A DNA stretch of 64,000 nucleotides from Glaciecola sp047250385 (GTDB taxonomy: Bacteria > Pseudomonadota > Gammaproteobacteria > Enterobacterales > Alteromonadaceae), in contig NZ_JBLBVM010000056.1 of NCBI RefSeq assembly GCF_047250385.1, positions 513,348 to 577,347 of the forward strand, read 5' to 3'. This document shows positions 51,246 through 59,814 of the stretch, one piece after another. Numbering within the stretch: position 1 is the stretch's first letter; the number at the start of each line of letters is the position of its first letter. A program made the translations under genes and the position numbers. Below the pieces are notes generated by a model. It was not told the DNA's origin, searched no databases, and worked only from the letters and a program-made list of their open reading frames with translations.

Positions 51246-51693
51246 TTTTTATTTCCCTTAATATAAAGTCAGGTATAGCGATGGGTTTCATTTTTCCCAA
51301 ATCGACACAAGCTACTCTGACCTCAGCGCTAACAAGTAGTTCTCTTTCGCTACTCGTTGTAGTTATATTATTATTTTTATTGGCAGAATCATTCACACGA
51401 TAAGCGTGCTGTTGAAACAGCATACTTGCCTTCTTTAATTCTACTACTTGGCAGCTAATACTCAACATATCATTGAACAAAGCAGCCTTACTATTTTTCA
51501 TAGTTAGGTCTTTGACGACAAAACCGATGGATTGTTCCAATAAACTTTGCTGTTCTATGCCTAAATTTCTTAACCACTCAGTTCTTGCTCGCTCCATGAA
51601 CTTAAGATAGTTAGTATGGTAGACAATACCACCAGCATCAGTATCTTCATAATAAACACGTATAGGTATGGAAAAAGGTTCAGTTCTGGTCAA
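51235..51693 (-). CDS. ybgC: Tol-Pal-associated acyl-CoA thioesterase YbgC
   Basis: Hot-dog-fold thioesterase, first gene of the tol-pal operon. The active-site stretch VYYEDTDAGGIVYHTNYLKFMERARTEWL is the YbgC signature. The start is TTG: AAAGGAG lies about 8 nt before it, and the resulting N-terminus has the right length. At 152 residues it is longer than usual (~135) because of a low-complexity insert, VNDSANKNNNITTTSSER, in a loop near residue 105. Confidence 0.9.
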   Translation of the reverse strand: MTRTEPFSIPIRVYYEDTDAGGIVYHTNYLKFMERARTEWLRNLGIEQQSLLEQSIGFVVKDLTMKNSKAALFNDMLSISCQVVELKKASMLFQQHAYRVNDSANKNNNITTTSSERELLVSAEVRVACVDLGKMKPIAIPDFILREIKSDV

Positions 51694-51877
51694 AAATCAA
51701 CTCCTTTTAGCTTAGATTTTGTATAGCAAAATATCATTCATTATAAATTCAGTAAGTACGAACTTTGTTGGATACTCTGCGAAGAGCAGACAGGTTAAGT
51801 GATTATTTTAACATTTAATAAACAATTACAAGAAATCAACATTAGAAAAACTAATCTATATCAAAAATTTTTCTCGT

Positions 51878-51905
51878 TTGATGTCTCATCCGATCAGTCT
51901 ATAAT
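51878..51905 (+). promoter_or_regulatory. Strong sigma-70 promoter of a candidate small RNA
   Basis: TTGATG (51878-51883) and a perfect TATAAT (51900-51905) are separated by 16 bp on the plus strand, in the 625-bp gap between the leftward ybgC and ruvB genes. Transcription would start near 51912. Confidence 0.7.
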
Positions 51906-51911
51906 ACACGT

Positions 51912-52020
51912 ACTTAAATAGTTCCTACACATTAGTTGTGTTGCTTTATTTATGTTCCCTGAAAACGGTTTTTTCCGTATTACTTGTTGTTTTGCCCACG
52001 CTTTGCGTGGGCTTTTTTTT
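51912..52020 (+). ncRNA. Candidate small RNA (about 108 nt), no family recognised
   Basis: Between a consensus promoter and a textbook terminator is a stretch of about 108 nt with no convincing reading frame. It has three stem-loops: ACACA/TGTGT (51927-51941), ACGG-TTTTTT-CCGT (51965-51978), and the terminator GCCCACGC/GCGTGGGC. The unpaired 51942-51964 segment (with TTTATGTTCCC) could base-pair with targets. It lies on the strand opposite both neighbours. It is not tmRNA, 6S, Spot 42 or GcvB by any feature I can recall. Confidence 0.6.
51994..52020 (+). terminator. Intrinsic terminator of the candidate small RNA
   Basis: GCCCACGC (51994-52001), a TTT loop, and GCGTGGGC (52005-52012) form an 8-bp GC-rich hairpin followed by eight T residues. 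Confidence 0.9.
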
Positions 52021-52110
52021 GTCTAAAATTTACCGCAAAGGCAATTATCTCCCACAACATCATCTAAAATTAAAGACATAGTGCGATATACACAGCAGAT
52101 TCCTGCCTTC

Positions 52111-52282
52111 CCATAATGCTGTTCGGTTGAGCATAAACTTGGTCATTCCGTCGAAGGACGGAATCTCCTTGGAACACAATGATTTGCTTTAAAAACAACC
52201 CTTAAACCTAATTTTCTGGGTTCCAAGGAGATTCCTGACGCCTCAGGAATGACGGTCGATGTCTTAAACGAACAGTATTATG
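52111..52282. mobile_element. MITE-like element, copy 1 (172 bp)
   Basis: The ends ATAATGCTGTTCGGTTGAG (52113-52131) and CTTAAACGAACAGTATTAT (52263-52281) are imperfect inverted repeats. Inside are two further facing palindromes (52142-52168 and 52227-52253) plus CCTTGGAAC/GTTCCAAGG, so the whole folds into a long hairpin. CCTTC stands on both sides (52106-52110, 52283-52287), a possible target duplication. No coding capacity. A relative lies at 63624-63749. Confidence 0.6.
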
Positions 52283-52318
52283 CCTTCGCAAGAATGACGC
52301 AGTACTCAGTAGATAAAA

Positions 52319-53329
52319 TCAATCTCGCTTAGGCAGCGTTAAACCAAAGTGCAAATAAGCATGTTGAGTTGCGATACGACCGCGCGGAGTGCGCTGTAAA
52401 AAGCCTTGTTGAATAAGGTAGGGCTCAATGACATCTTCAATCGTTTCTTTTTCTTCGCCTATTGCAGCGGCAATGTTATCCAAACCTACAGGGCCGCCCA
52501 TGAACTTCTCAATGATGGCTAGCAATAATTTTCGATCCATAAAATCAAAACCCTGATTATCTACATCAAGCATATTTAACGCTTTACCTGCGATATCAGC
52601 GTTAATGTTACCGTCGGCTTTAATTTCTGCGTAATCTCTAACTCTGCGCAACAGGCGGTTAGCAATACGTGGCGTGCCTCGTGAGCGCTTAGCCACTTCA
52701 AACGCACCTTCTTTTTCCATTTTCAAATTGAGGTAAGATGCACTGCGCTCAATGATATCGCTCAGATCAGCAACATTATAAAATTCTAATCGCTGAACAA
52801 TACCAAAGCGATCTCGCAATGGAGAAGTTAAGGAACCCGCTCTTGTGGTTGCGCCAATTAATGTGAAAGGAGGTAAGTCTAATTTGATACTCCGTGCTGC
52901 AGGCCCTTCACCAATCATAATATCTAATTGATAGTCTTCCATCGCTGGATATAAGATTTCTTCTACAACAGGGCTTAAACGATGAATTTCATCAATAAAC
53001 AGCACATCATTTTCTTCAAGATTCGTTAATAAAGCAGCAAGATCACCAGCTTTTTCTAATACAGGGCCTGAAGTAGACTTGATGTTGACGCCCATTTCGT
53101 TTGCAACAATATGCGCCAAAGTTGTCTTACCTAAACCTGGAGGACCGAATATAAGTAAGTGATCAAGTGCATCTGTGCGATTTCTGGCAGCCTGAATGAA
53201 TATTTCCATTTGCTCGCACACATGATCTTGTCCAGTGTAATCACTGAGCATCTTTGGTCGAATGGCGCGATCAATGACTTCATCTTCAGGATCCGCAAGC
53301 GCTTGCACTAAACGATCTGCTTCAATCAT
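52319..53329 (-). CDS. ruvB: Holliday junction branch migration ATPase RuvB
   Basis: Hexameric AAA+ motor that drives branch migration with RuvA. A 336-residue protein: Walker A GPPGLGKTTLA, Walker B LFIDEIHRL, sensor 1 IGATTRAGSLTSPLRDRFG, arginine in the GTPRIANRLLRRVRD segment, and the winged-helix end (IEPYLIQQGFLQRTPRGR). Last gene of aspS-nudB-ruvC-ruvA-ruvB, 47 bp after ruvA. Confidence 0.96.
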   Translation of the reverse strand: MIEADRLVQALADPEDEVIDRAIRPKMLSDYTGQDHVCEQMEIFIQAARNRTDALDHLLIFGPPGLGKTTLAHIVANEMGVNIKSTSGPVLEKAGDLAALLTNLEENDVLFIDEIHRLSPVVEEILYPAMEDYQLDIMIGEGPAARSIKLDLPPFTLIGATTRAGSLTSPLRDRFGIVQRLEFYNVADLSDIIERSASYLNLKMEKEGAFEVAKRSRGTPRIANRLLRRVRDYAEIKADGNINADIAGKALNMLDVDNQGFDFMDRKLLLAIIEKFMGGPVGLDNIAAAIGEEKETIEDVIEPYLIQQGFLQRTPRGRIATQHAYLHFGLTLPKRD

Positions 53330-53376
53330 GATGACTCTCGCTTATTTTTTTATTATTCATCGTCAAACTCATTCTA

Positions 53377-54009
53377 TTACACCATCGCCTTGAGTGATTC
53401 TCTAATTGCTTGCTCGCTTGTCATCCCTTCAGTATAAACTTGCTTGATGACTTTTTCGGCTTGAACAGGCTTATATCCTAAGGCTAACAAGGCGCTTAAT
53501 GCCTCATTCTTAGCGTGGGCATCCCCTTTCAATACGGGTCGTTGAATTTGGTTTGGAGTAACGCTACCTGCTGTACCTGCATCAAAATGAGCATCGGAGC
53601 GTGACAGTTTTTCTAACTTGTCTTTTAATTCGACCACTAAACGCTCGGCCGTCTTCTTACCAACACCGGGCAACTTAACGAGGTTCGATACATCTTCATG
53701 GATCACAGATTGAATGAAATCTTGCGCCGACATTCCCGATAATATTGTGCACGCTAATTTCGGACCAACGCCATTGGCCTTGATTAGCTCACGAAACAAG
53801 GCACGTTCAGAAGTATCTGAAAAGCCAAACAACAACTGAGCATCTTCACGCACAACAAAGTGTGTGTAGATTGTCGCGAGTTCACCAATATTCGGAAGTT
53901 GATAGAAACTTGTCATCGGCAATTGAATTTCATAAGCCACACCATTCACATCAACTAAGACATCTGGTGGCGTTTTGTCAATTAATATACCCTGAATTCT
54001 GCCGATCAT
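53377..54009 (-). CDS. ruvA: Holliday junction binding protein RuvA
   Basis: Tetrameric junction-binding protein, 210 residues. N-terminal OB fold (MIGRIQGILIDKTPPDVLVDVNGV), two helix-hairpin-helix motifs (KANGVGPKLACTILS, LVKLPGVGKKTAERLVVELKDK), flexible linker, and the C-terminal domain III (KNEALSALLALGYKPVQAEKV) that contacts RuvB. 20 bp after ruvC. Confidence 0.96.
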   Translation of the reverse strand: MIGRIQGILIDKTPPDVLVDVNGVAYEIQLPMTSFYQLPNIGELATIYTHFVVREDAQLLFGFSDTSERALFRELIKANGVGPKLACTILSGMSAQDFIQSVIHEDVSNLVKLPGVGKKTAERLVVELKDKLEKLSRSDAHFDAGTAGSVTPNQIQRPVLKGDAHAKNEALSALLALGYKPVQAEKVIKQVYTEGMTSEQAIRESLKAMV

Positions 54010-54029
54010 TGGATTGCTACCCTGCCTTA

Positions 54030-54566
54030 TTATCTTCTTAAACGACCGCGCACGGTCTTAGAAATTTTGCTTGCTGTTTTGCCCGACATTTTTATCAAGC
54101 TTTGTGATGTATGAATATGACATAAAGCGACAGCCAATGCATCAGCGGCGTCAGCTTGGGGCGTTGCATTTAGTTTTAAAATGCTAGTTACCATATGTTG
54201 CACTTGAGCCTTGTCAGCCCCACCCGTTCCCACTACCGATTGTTTAATTTGTCTTGCTGAATACTCTGCCACCGGCAAGTCAAAGTTGGTAGCGGCAACA
54301 ATCGCAGCACCGCGAGCTTGGCCTAGTTTAAGTGCTGAATCAGGATTTTTCGCCATGAATACCTGCTCTATCGCAAATTCATTTGGCGAAAACTGGGTAA
54401 TAATTTCACTTACGCTGTCAAAAATTTGTTTTAAACGTGTGGAAAGCTCGTCGGAAGTTAAGCGGATACAACCGCTGCCTAAGTAGCTAGCTTTACCCCC
54501 AGTGACTTTGATAACGCCGTAACCAGTGATTCTTGAACCAGGATCTATTCCTAAAATAATACTCAT
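54030..54566 (-). CDS. ruvC: Holliday junction resolvase RuvC
   Basis: Dimeric endonuclease that resolves the junctions made by RuvAB. A 178-residue RNase H-fold protein with catalytic acidic residues in ILGIDPGSRITGYG (Asp7), FAIEQVFMAKN (Glu) and ADAADALAVALCH (two Asp). It starts 3 bp after nudB; yebC, usual at this place in E. coli, is absent. Confidence 0.95.
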   Translation of the reverse strand: MSIILGIDPGSRITGYGVIKVTGGKASYLGSGCIRLTSDELSTRLKQIFDSVSEIITQFSPNEFAIEQVFMAKNPDSALKLGQARGAAIVAATNFDLPVAEYSARQIKQSVVGTGGADKAQVQHMVTSILKLNATPQADAADALAVALCHIHTSQSLIKMSGKTASKISKTVRGRLRR

Positions 54567-54569
54567 GGT

Positions 54570-55004
54570 TTAATCCGGCACAAATTGCGCAATAGCTTCG
54601 CGGTTAGAGTCGGACCAAACACGTTGCATTGCATCTTGTTTACTCGTCCACGAAAAGTCGGTGTGTTCCGTTAGGGTAATAGGTGAGCCAGAGGGAACTT
54701 GCACACTAAACACATATTCATTGTTAAATTTAGTACCAGAGGGATAACGGTGCAGCCATACTGAACGGATCTTGAACTGGTTTATTCGACGACAGTCTAC
54801 AATTGGATGTTGTTCTTTGGGTAAAACAATACCGGTTTCTTCGGCTAATTCACGATAAGCAGCGTTCAACGGTGATTCTCCCTGCTCTATTGTGCCCGTC
54901 ACCGATTGCCAAAAATTGGCGTCATCATCACGCTGCATGATAAGCACTTGGTTGTGTTCATCTCTAATCACAACCAAGACTGACTCAGGACGTTTTAGCT
55001 GCAT
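54570..55004 (-). CDS. nudB: Dihydroneopterin triphosphate diphosphatase (Nudix)
   Basis: Removes pyrophosphate from dihydroneopterin triphosphate in folate synthesis. A 144-residue protein with the complete Nudix box, GTIEQGESPLNAAYRELAEE then TGI, preceded by ANFWQSVTG as in NudB. It lies between aspS (3 bp away) and ruvC, the conserved gammaproteobacterial place for nudB. Confidence 0.9.
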   Translation of the reverse strand: MQLKRPESVLVVIRDEHNQVLIMQRDDDANFWQSVTGTIEQGESPLNAAYRELAEETGIVLPKEQHPIVDCRRINQFKIRSVWLHRYPSGTKFNNEYVFSVQVPSGSPITLTEHTDFSWTSKQDAMQRVWSDSNREAIAQFVPD

Positions 55005-55007
55005 AGG

Positions 55008-56807
55008 CTAATCGGTGCCTTTTTCTGACTCTTTGCTTTCTGATTTAGCATCTTCTTTCACAACCGTAGCAATAGATAACTCAGCTAATTGTGCTGGATT
55101 TGCGAAACCTGGCGCGTTAGTCAAAGGACATGCAGCTGTTGTGGTTTTCGGGAAGGCCATCACATCGCGAATTGATTCTGCGCCTGTCATTAGCATGACC
55201 ATTCTGTCTAAACCAAATGCTAAACCAGCATGAGGTGGTGTGCCGTAGCGTAGAGCTTCAAGTAAGAAACCGAACTTCTCATTCGCTTCTTCATCCGTAA
55301 TGCCTAGCAACTCAAACACTGTTGCTTGCATATCCATGTTATGAATACGAACAGAGCCACCGCCAAGTTCTACACCGTTAAGCACCATGTCGTAAGCATT
55401 TGACAATGCCGCAGCAGGATTTGCTTTCAAGGCTTCAATACTGCTATCGCGTGGTGCCGTGAATGGGTGATGTAAGGCATAAAGTTGACCATCAACTTCT
55501 TCAAACATTGGGAAATCAACAACCCAAAGAGGTCGCCACTCACCTTCAAGAAGCTCAAAGTCTTCACCCAGTTTCAAGCGTAATGCACCCATAGCATCGG
55601 TAACAATTGTTTTACTGTCCGCGCCGAATAACAGGATATCGCCAGTTTGGGCAGCGGTTTTTTCAAGCAATGCCTTAATACTAGCTTCATCAAAAAACTT
55701 AAGAATAGGCGATTGCAAACCTTCTAAACCTTGGCTTAAATCATTAACTTTAATCCATGCCAAACCTTTTGCACCGTAAATACCTACAAACTTTCCGTAT
55801 TCGTCAATTTGCTTGCGAGATAAGCTCGAACCACCTGGCACACGAATAGCCGCTACACGACCTTTATCGTCATTTGCCGGACCACTAAATACTTTGAAGT
55901 CGATATCTTTAACGATGTCATCAACGTCTACTAATTCTAATGGGTTACGTAAATCAGGCTTATCACTACCGTAACGCTGCATTGCTTCAGCGTAGCTCAT
56001 GGTTGGAAACTTGCCTAAATCAACATTCAATAATTTGGTGAATAAACCACGGATCATCTTTTCGGTAATTGCCATTACACCTTCAGCGCCTAAGAAGGTG
56101 GTTTCAATATCTATTTGGGTGAATTCAGGCTGACGGTCAGCACGCAAATCTTCATCTCGGAAGCACTTTACGATCTGATAATATTTGTCCATTCCCGACA
56201 TCATTAACAATTGCTTAAACAACTGCGGTGATTGCGGTAGTGCGAAGAATTGACCTTTGTGTGTGCGACTTGGCACTAAATAATCACGCGCGCCTTCTGG
56301 TGTCGCTTTCGTCAAAATAGGCGTTTCAATGTCAAGGAAACCATCATCTTCTAGGAAACGTCTCACTGCGGCAGTAACTTTTGAACGGAATACTAAACGC
56401 TGAGTCATCATTGGACGACGCAAATCTAAATAACGGTATTTAAGTCGCTGCTCTTCGGAGTTTTCTTGATTCCAATCGAGTGGCAAAGCTGGTGCACTAT
56501 TGAAAATAGAAAGTTCTTTTCCTAAAATTTCAATTTCACCCGTTTTCATCTCTTTGTTTACTTGCGATTCTGGACGCAATCTAACTAAACCCGTTATAGC
56601 GACACAGAACTCGTTACGAAGTGTGGAAGCAAGTTCGAAGGTTTCAGCCGTATCTGGGTCGATAACAACTTGTACAATGCCTTCACGATCTCGTAAATCA
56701 ATAAAAATTACGCCGCCCAAATCACGTCTTTTATTCACCCAACCATAAAGTGTGACTTCTTTAGTGGCATAACTTGCATCGATATTTCCACAGTAATCTG
56801 TGCGCAT
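55008..56807 (-). CDS. aspS: Aspartyl-tRNA synthetase
   Basis: Class II aminoacyl-tRNA synthetase charging tRNA-Asp. A 599-residue bacterial-type enzyme: N-terminal OB anticodon domain (VTLYGWVNKRRDLGGVIFID), catalytic core with FLDIETPILTKATPEGARDYLVP (motif 1), FRDEDLRADRQPEFTQID (motif 2), the GAD insertion, and motif 3 GLAFGLDRMVMLM. It carries a charged tail (DAKSESKESEKGTD). Head of the aspS-nudB-ruvCAB operon. The upstream 266-bp gap contains no gene. Confidence 0.96.
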   Translation of the reverse strand: MRTDYCGNIDASYATKEVTLYGWVNKRRDLGGVIFIDLRDREGIVQVVIDPDTAETFELASTLRNEFCVAITGLVRLRPESQVNKEMKTGEIEILGKELSIFNSAPALPLDWNQENSEEQRLKYRYLDLRRPMMTQRLVFRSKVTAAVRRFLEDDGFLDIETPILTKATPEGARDYLVPSRTHKGQFFALPQSPQLFKQLLMMSGMDKYYQIVKCFRDEDLRADRQPEFTQIDIETTFLGAEGVMAITEKMIRGLFTKLLNVDLGKFPTMSYAEAMQRYGSDKPDLRNPLELVDVDDIVKDIDFKVFSGPANDDKGRVAAIRVPGGSSLSRKQIDEYGKFVGIYGAKGLAWIKVNDLSQGLEGLQSPILKFFDEASIKALLEKTAAQTGDILLFGADSKTIVTDAMGALRLKLGEDFELLEGEWRPLWVVDFPMFEEVDGQLYALHHPFTAPRDSSIEALKANPAAALSNAYDMVLNGVELGGGSVRIHNMDMQATVFELLGITDEEANEKFGFLLEALRYGTPPHAGLAFGLDRMVMLMTGAESIRDVMAFPKTTTAACPLTNAPGFANPAQLAELSIATVVKEDAKSESKESEKGTD

Positions 56808-57073
56808 AAACTTAATCCCAATAGTGCTATTTTTGTTTTGTAACTTGTAATACTAAGCTTGTTTGAATTTTCACTGCCTACCTTAAAACGGCATCAGGAA
56901 CTCACAAGCTCAATCTGAATTGTTCAAGCTTCGGTGTTGAAGCTGATGAAAGCGCGAAATTATAAACTAAACAATGGGGATACTAAACGGCTGAATCAAG
57001 ATATTCGGTAACTAATTAACTTAAAACCTCGCATAATGGAGAATTAAGGACGATTAGCCTAAAATGTTGTGCA

Positions 57074-58174
57074 TCAATTGACCATTGTAAAACAAATGAC
57101 GTGCTCAACCTCAAGATGTATACCGAAGGACTCACCAATTTTATGATCATGGTGACTTGGCGCTAAACACAATAATTTATCAGCACCGTCGTGCAACCTC
57201 AGAGAATATAGTATGTGTGCACCTCGAAACGAACGTCCGACGACCGTGGCTTTCAAAACGCTCTCATCTTGATGTCTTAAGTCATCTGGACGAACTAGCA
57301 TTTTTGCTGTGTCACCTAAGGCAAACGTATTGTTTTCAAGGTACTCATCAGGAAGGAGGAATCGTCCAAGTTGCGTTTCAAGCCACCATTGTTTTTCACT
57401 GCTGGGCTCAATTGACTTATCTGTATCATTTTCATAAGCGACAATTTTTGCTGGAATGAAAACGCCCTCTCCGACAAAATCAGCGATAAATTCGGTTGCC
57501 GGTTCGTGGTAAAGGTCATAAGCCGTTCCCCACTGCTTGCATTCGTGATCATGCAAAACACCGATTTTATCCGCCATGGCAAAGGCTTCTGTTTGATCGT
57601 GAGTGATCAACAAAGCGGTGATATTTTGCTTCTTAATGATATCTCGAATCTCACTGGACAAACGCTCTCTTAGATCGGGGTCTAAGCTAGAAAACGGTTC
57701 ATCCAGTAGCAGCAAATCGGGTTTTGGTGCCAGCGCACGAGCAATCGCGACACGTTGCTGCTGTCCACCCGATAATTCATGCGGGTACTTATCTTGCACT
57801 TCGCTGAGCCCGACTAAATTAATTGCTTCTTGCGCCAGTTTTAAGGCCTCTGCTTTCGCTAATTTACTTAGTCCGTAAGCCACATTTTTTAAAACCGACA
57901 TATGTGGAAATAAAGCAAAATCCTGAAACACAACACCTATTCGACGCTGCGCCACTGGCAGTTGTTTTTTCGTATCACTGACAACAGTCCCGTTTACACA
58001 GATGTTGCCAGCTTGCACTGACTTGAAACCAGCAATCGCTCGAAGCAAAGTCGTTTTGCCACAACCAGAAGGACCTAAAAAGCAGCCTATTTCGCCCTGC
58101 TCTAGTTCAATCGAGATATTTTGCAGTACTTTTTGTTCGCCATAACTGAGCGATAAATCGTTAATTTCAAGCAT
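57074..58174 (-). CDS. fbpC: Iron(III) ABC transporter ATP-binding protein
   Basis: A 366-residue ABC ATPase powering uptake of periplasmic ferric iron. Walker A GPSGCGKTTLL, the Q-loop FQDFALFPHMSV, signature LSGGQQQRVAIARAL, Walker B LLLLDEPFSSLD and the ITHDQTEAF switch are all intact. A C-terminal regulatory beta domain (~245-360; MLVRPDDL) follows, as in FbpC. It overlaps the permease gene by 8 bp. Last gene of the Fur-controlled three-gene operon. Confidence 0.9.
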   Translation of the reverse strand: MLEINDLSLSYGEQKVLQNISIELEQGEIGCFLGPSGCGKTTLLRAIAGFKSVQAGNICVNGTVVSDTKKQLPVAQRRIGVVFQDFALFPHMSVLKNVAYGLSKLAKAEALKLAQEAINLVGLSEVQDKYPHELSGGQQQRVAIARALAPKPDLLLLDEPFSSLDPDLRERLSSEIRDIIKKQNITALLITHDQTEAFAMADKIGVLHDHECKQWGTAYDLYHEPATEFIADFVGEGVFIPAKIVAYENDTDKSIEPSSEKQWWLETQLGRFLLPDEYLENNTFALGDTAKMLVRPDDLRHQDESVLKATVVGRSFRGAHILYSLRLHDGADKLLCLAPSHHDHKIGESFGIHLEVEHVICFTMVN

Positions 58175-59810
58175 GTCGTTTTTCTATTCCATCAAGCGTT
58201 TTGGTGAGCAATATCACGGGTAATATGCCTACCAACACAATCGTAATTGAGGGCAGCGCTGCGTCAATCAATCGCTCATCCGACGCTAGCTCAAATGCCT
58301 TAACTGCTAGCGTGTTGAAGTTAAATGGGCGAAGTACAAGAGTTGCAGGTAATTCTTTGAGTATATCGACAAAGACCAACAGCGATGCACTTAAAAGGCT
58401 CGCCTTTAGCAAAGGTATATGGATGCGTTTTAAACGTTGCAAGGGGGAATCGCCTAGCACTATCGAAGCTTCATCCATACTGGGTTTTATACGCTGAATA
58501 CCGGCTTCAGTATTATTTAACGCAACACTCATAAAGCGAATAGCATAGGCAAAAATAAGCGCAAAAATAGTCCCTGAGAATACTAAGCCCGGCTGCATCT
58601 CAAACCAAGCGTTCGTAAAAATATTGAGTTTGATATCAAGCCAGCCAAGAGGCACTAGTACACCAATCGCTATCACTGTGCCCGGAAGCGCATACCCCAA
58701 AGACACAAATTGAATAAACCCACTGACTGTCTTTGATGGCTGAAGCCTTTTTGCATAACTGAACAACAACGCCATGCCTACAATCACGACCGCCCCGATA
58801 CCAGCTAACATCGCAGAATTGAAAGCATATTCAGGGTAATCAGCCAAACTCGATAAATCGGAATAACTTATCGCCCAGCTCGCTAATTGTGCAAATGGAA
58901 TGATGAAACCGAACGTAACGGGAAGACAACATAGGAACAAGATTAGAGTAGCCACAATGCCTGTTACCGGCTTTGCTTTCGCCGATTCTCCTTGCCTGGA
59001 AGAATAATTTTGTGAATCGCGGCGGCTTATTTTTTCGAGCATGATGAGCGCAAAAACAAATAAGCATAAGAAGCCTGATAGCTGAGACGCTGCATTAACA
59101 TCTCCCATGCCAAACCATGTTCGATAAATCCCTGTGGTAAAAGTGCTAACCCCAAAGTATTCAACAGTGCCAAAGTCAGCCAATGCTTCCATCATAGTTA
59201 AAGCCGCGCCGGTCATTATTGCGGGGCGCGCCAAAGGTAAAGCAACTTTTAAGAAATGATTAGTTGGTGAAACTCCGGCCAATTCACTTACTTCACGGTA
59301 CTTTTGAGATTGTTCAGAGAACGCAGTTCTGGCAAGAATATAAACATAAGGATAAAGCACCAAAGACATTAAAATAATCGCACCGCTGAGCGACCTAACT
59401 TCAGGAAACCAATACCCTTGTGCAGAAGCACCTAATGTTTCTCGAATAAATGTTTGGACTGGACCCGCAAAATCGAGCAAACCTGTGTAAGTGTAAGCGA
59501 TAATATAGGCTGGCATCGCAAGCGGTAAAAGCACTAACCATTGCACTAAACGCCTGCCGTAAAATTGAAAATTAACGATTAACCACGCTAAGTAAGTGCC
59601 AAGTAAGGTTGCCCCAAAACCAACACCAAACGCAAGGATTAAACTATTTGTAATATATTTTGGTAATACGGTTGAAGAGAGATGCTGCCATATAGCACTA
59701 TCCCATGAGAAAAAACTGACAAATATAACGAAAATCGGCAAGCCTAGAAGAAGGCCTGCCGACACCGAATATATAGTAAAGGCTGAGCCTTTAAATGCCG
59801 TTTTTATCAA
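58167..59810 (-). CDS. fbpB: Iron(III) ABC transporter permease (fused, two-domain)
   Basis: A 547-residue inner-membrane protein with about twelve helices in two homologous halves. Each half has the EAA-loop motif that docks the ATPase (EVSELAGVSPTNHFLKVALPLA near residue 180 and EASIVLGDSPLQRLKRIHIPLL near 455). This fused form is typical of FbpB/FutB iron permeases. It lies 4 bp after the binding-protein gene. Confidence 0.9.
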   Translation of the reverse strand: MIKTAFKGSAFTIYSVSAGLLLGLPIFVIFVSFFSWDSAIWQHLSSTVLPKYITNSLILAFGVGFGATLLGTYLAWLIVNFQFYGRRLVQWLVLLPLAMPAYIIAYTYTGLLDFAGPVQTFIRETLGASAQGYWFPEVRSLSGAIILMSLVLYPYVYILARTAFSEQSQKYREVSELAGVSPTNHFLKVALPLARPAIMTGAALTMMEALADFGTVEYFGVSTFTTGIYRTWFGMGDVNAASQLSGFLCLFVFALIMLEKISRRDSQNYSSRQGESAKAKPVTGIVATLILFLCCLPVTFGFIIPFAQLASWAISYSDLSSLADYPEYAFNSAMLAGIGAVVIVGMALLFSYAKRLQPSKTVSGFIQFVSLGYALPGTVIAIGVLVPLGWLDIKLNIFTNAWFEMQPGLVFSGTIFALIFAYAIRFMSVALNNTEAGIQRIKPSMDEASIVLGDSPLQRLKRIHIPLLKASLLSASLLVFVDILKELPATLVLRPFNFNTLAVKAFELASDERLIDAALPSITIVLVGILPVILLTKTLDGIEKRHA

Positions 59811-59814
59811 TCGA

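Noticed and set aside
51953..52087. Small ORF (ATGTTCCCTGAAAAC...) inside the candidate small RNA
   Set aside because: It has no ribosome-binding site and runs through the terminator hairpin and its T-run, so it is not a likely peptide.
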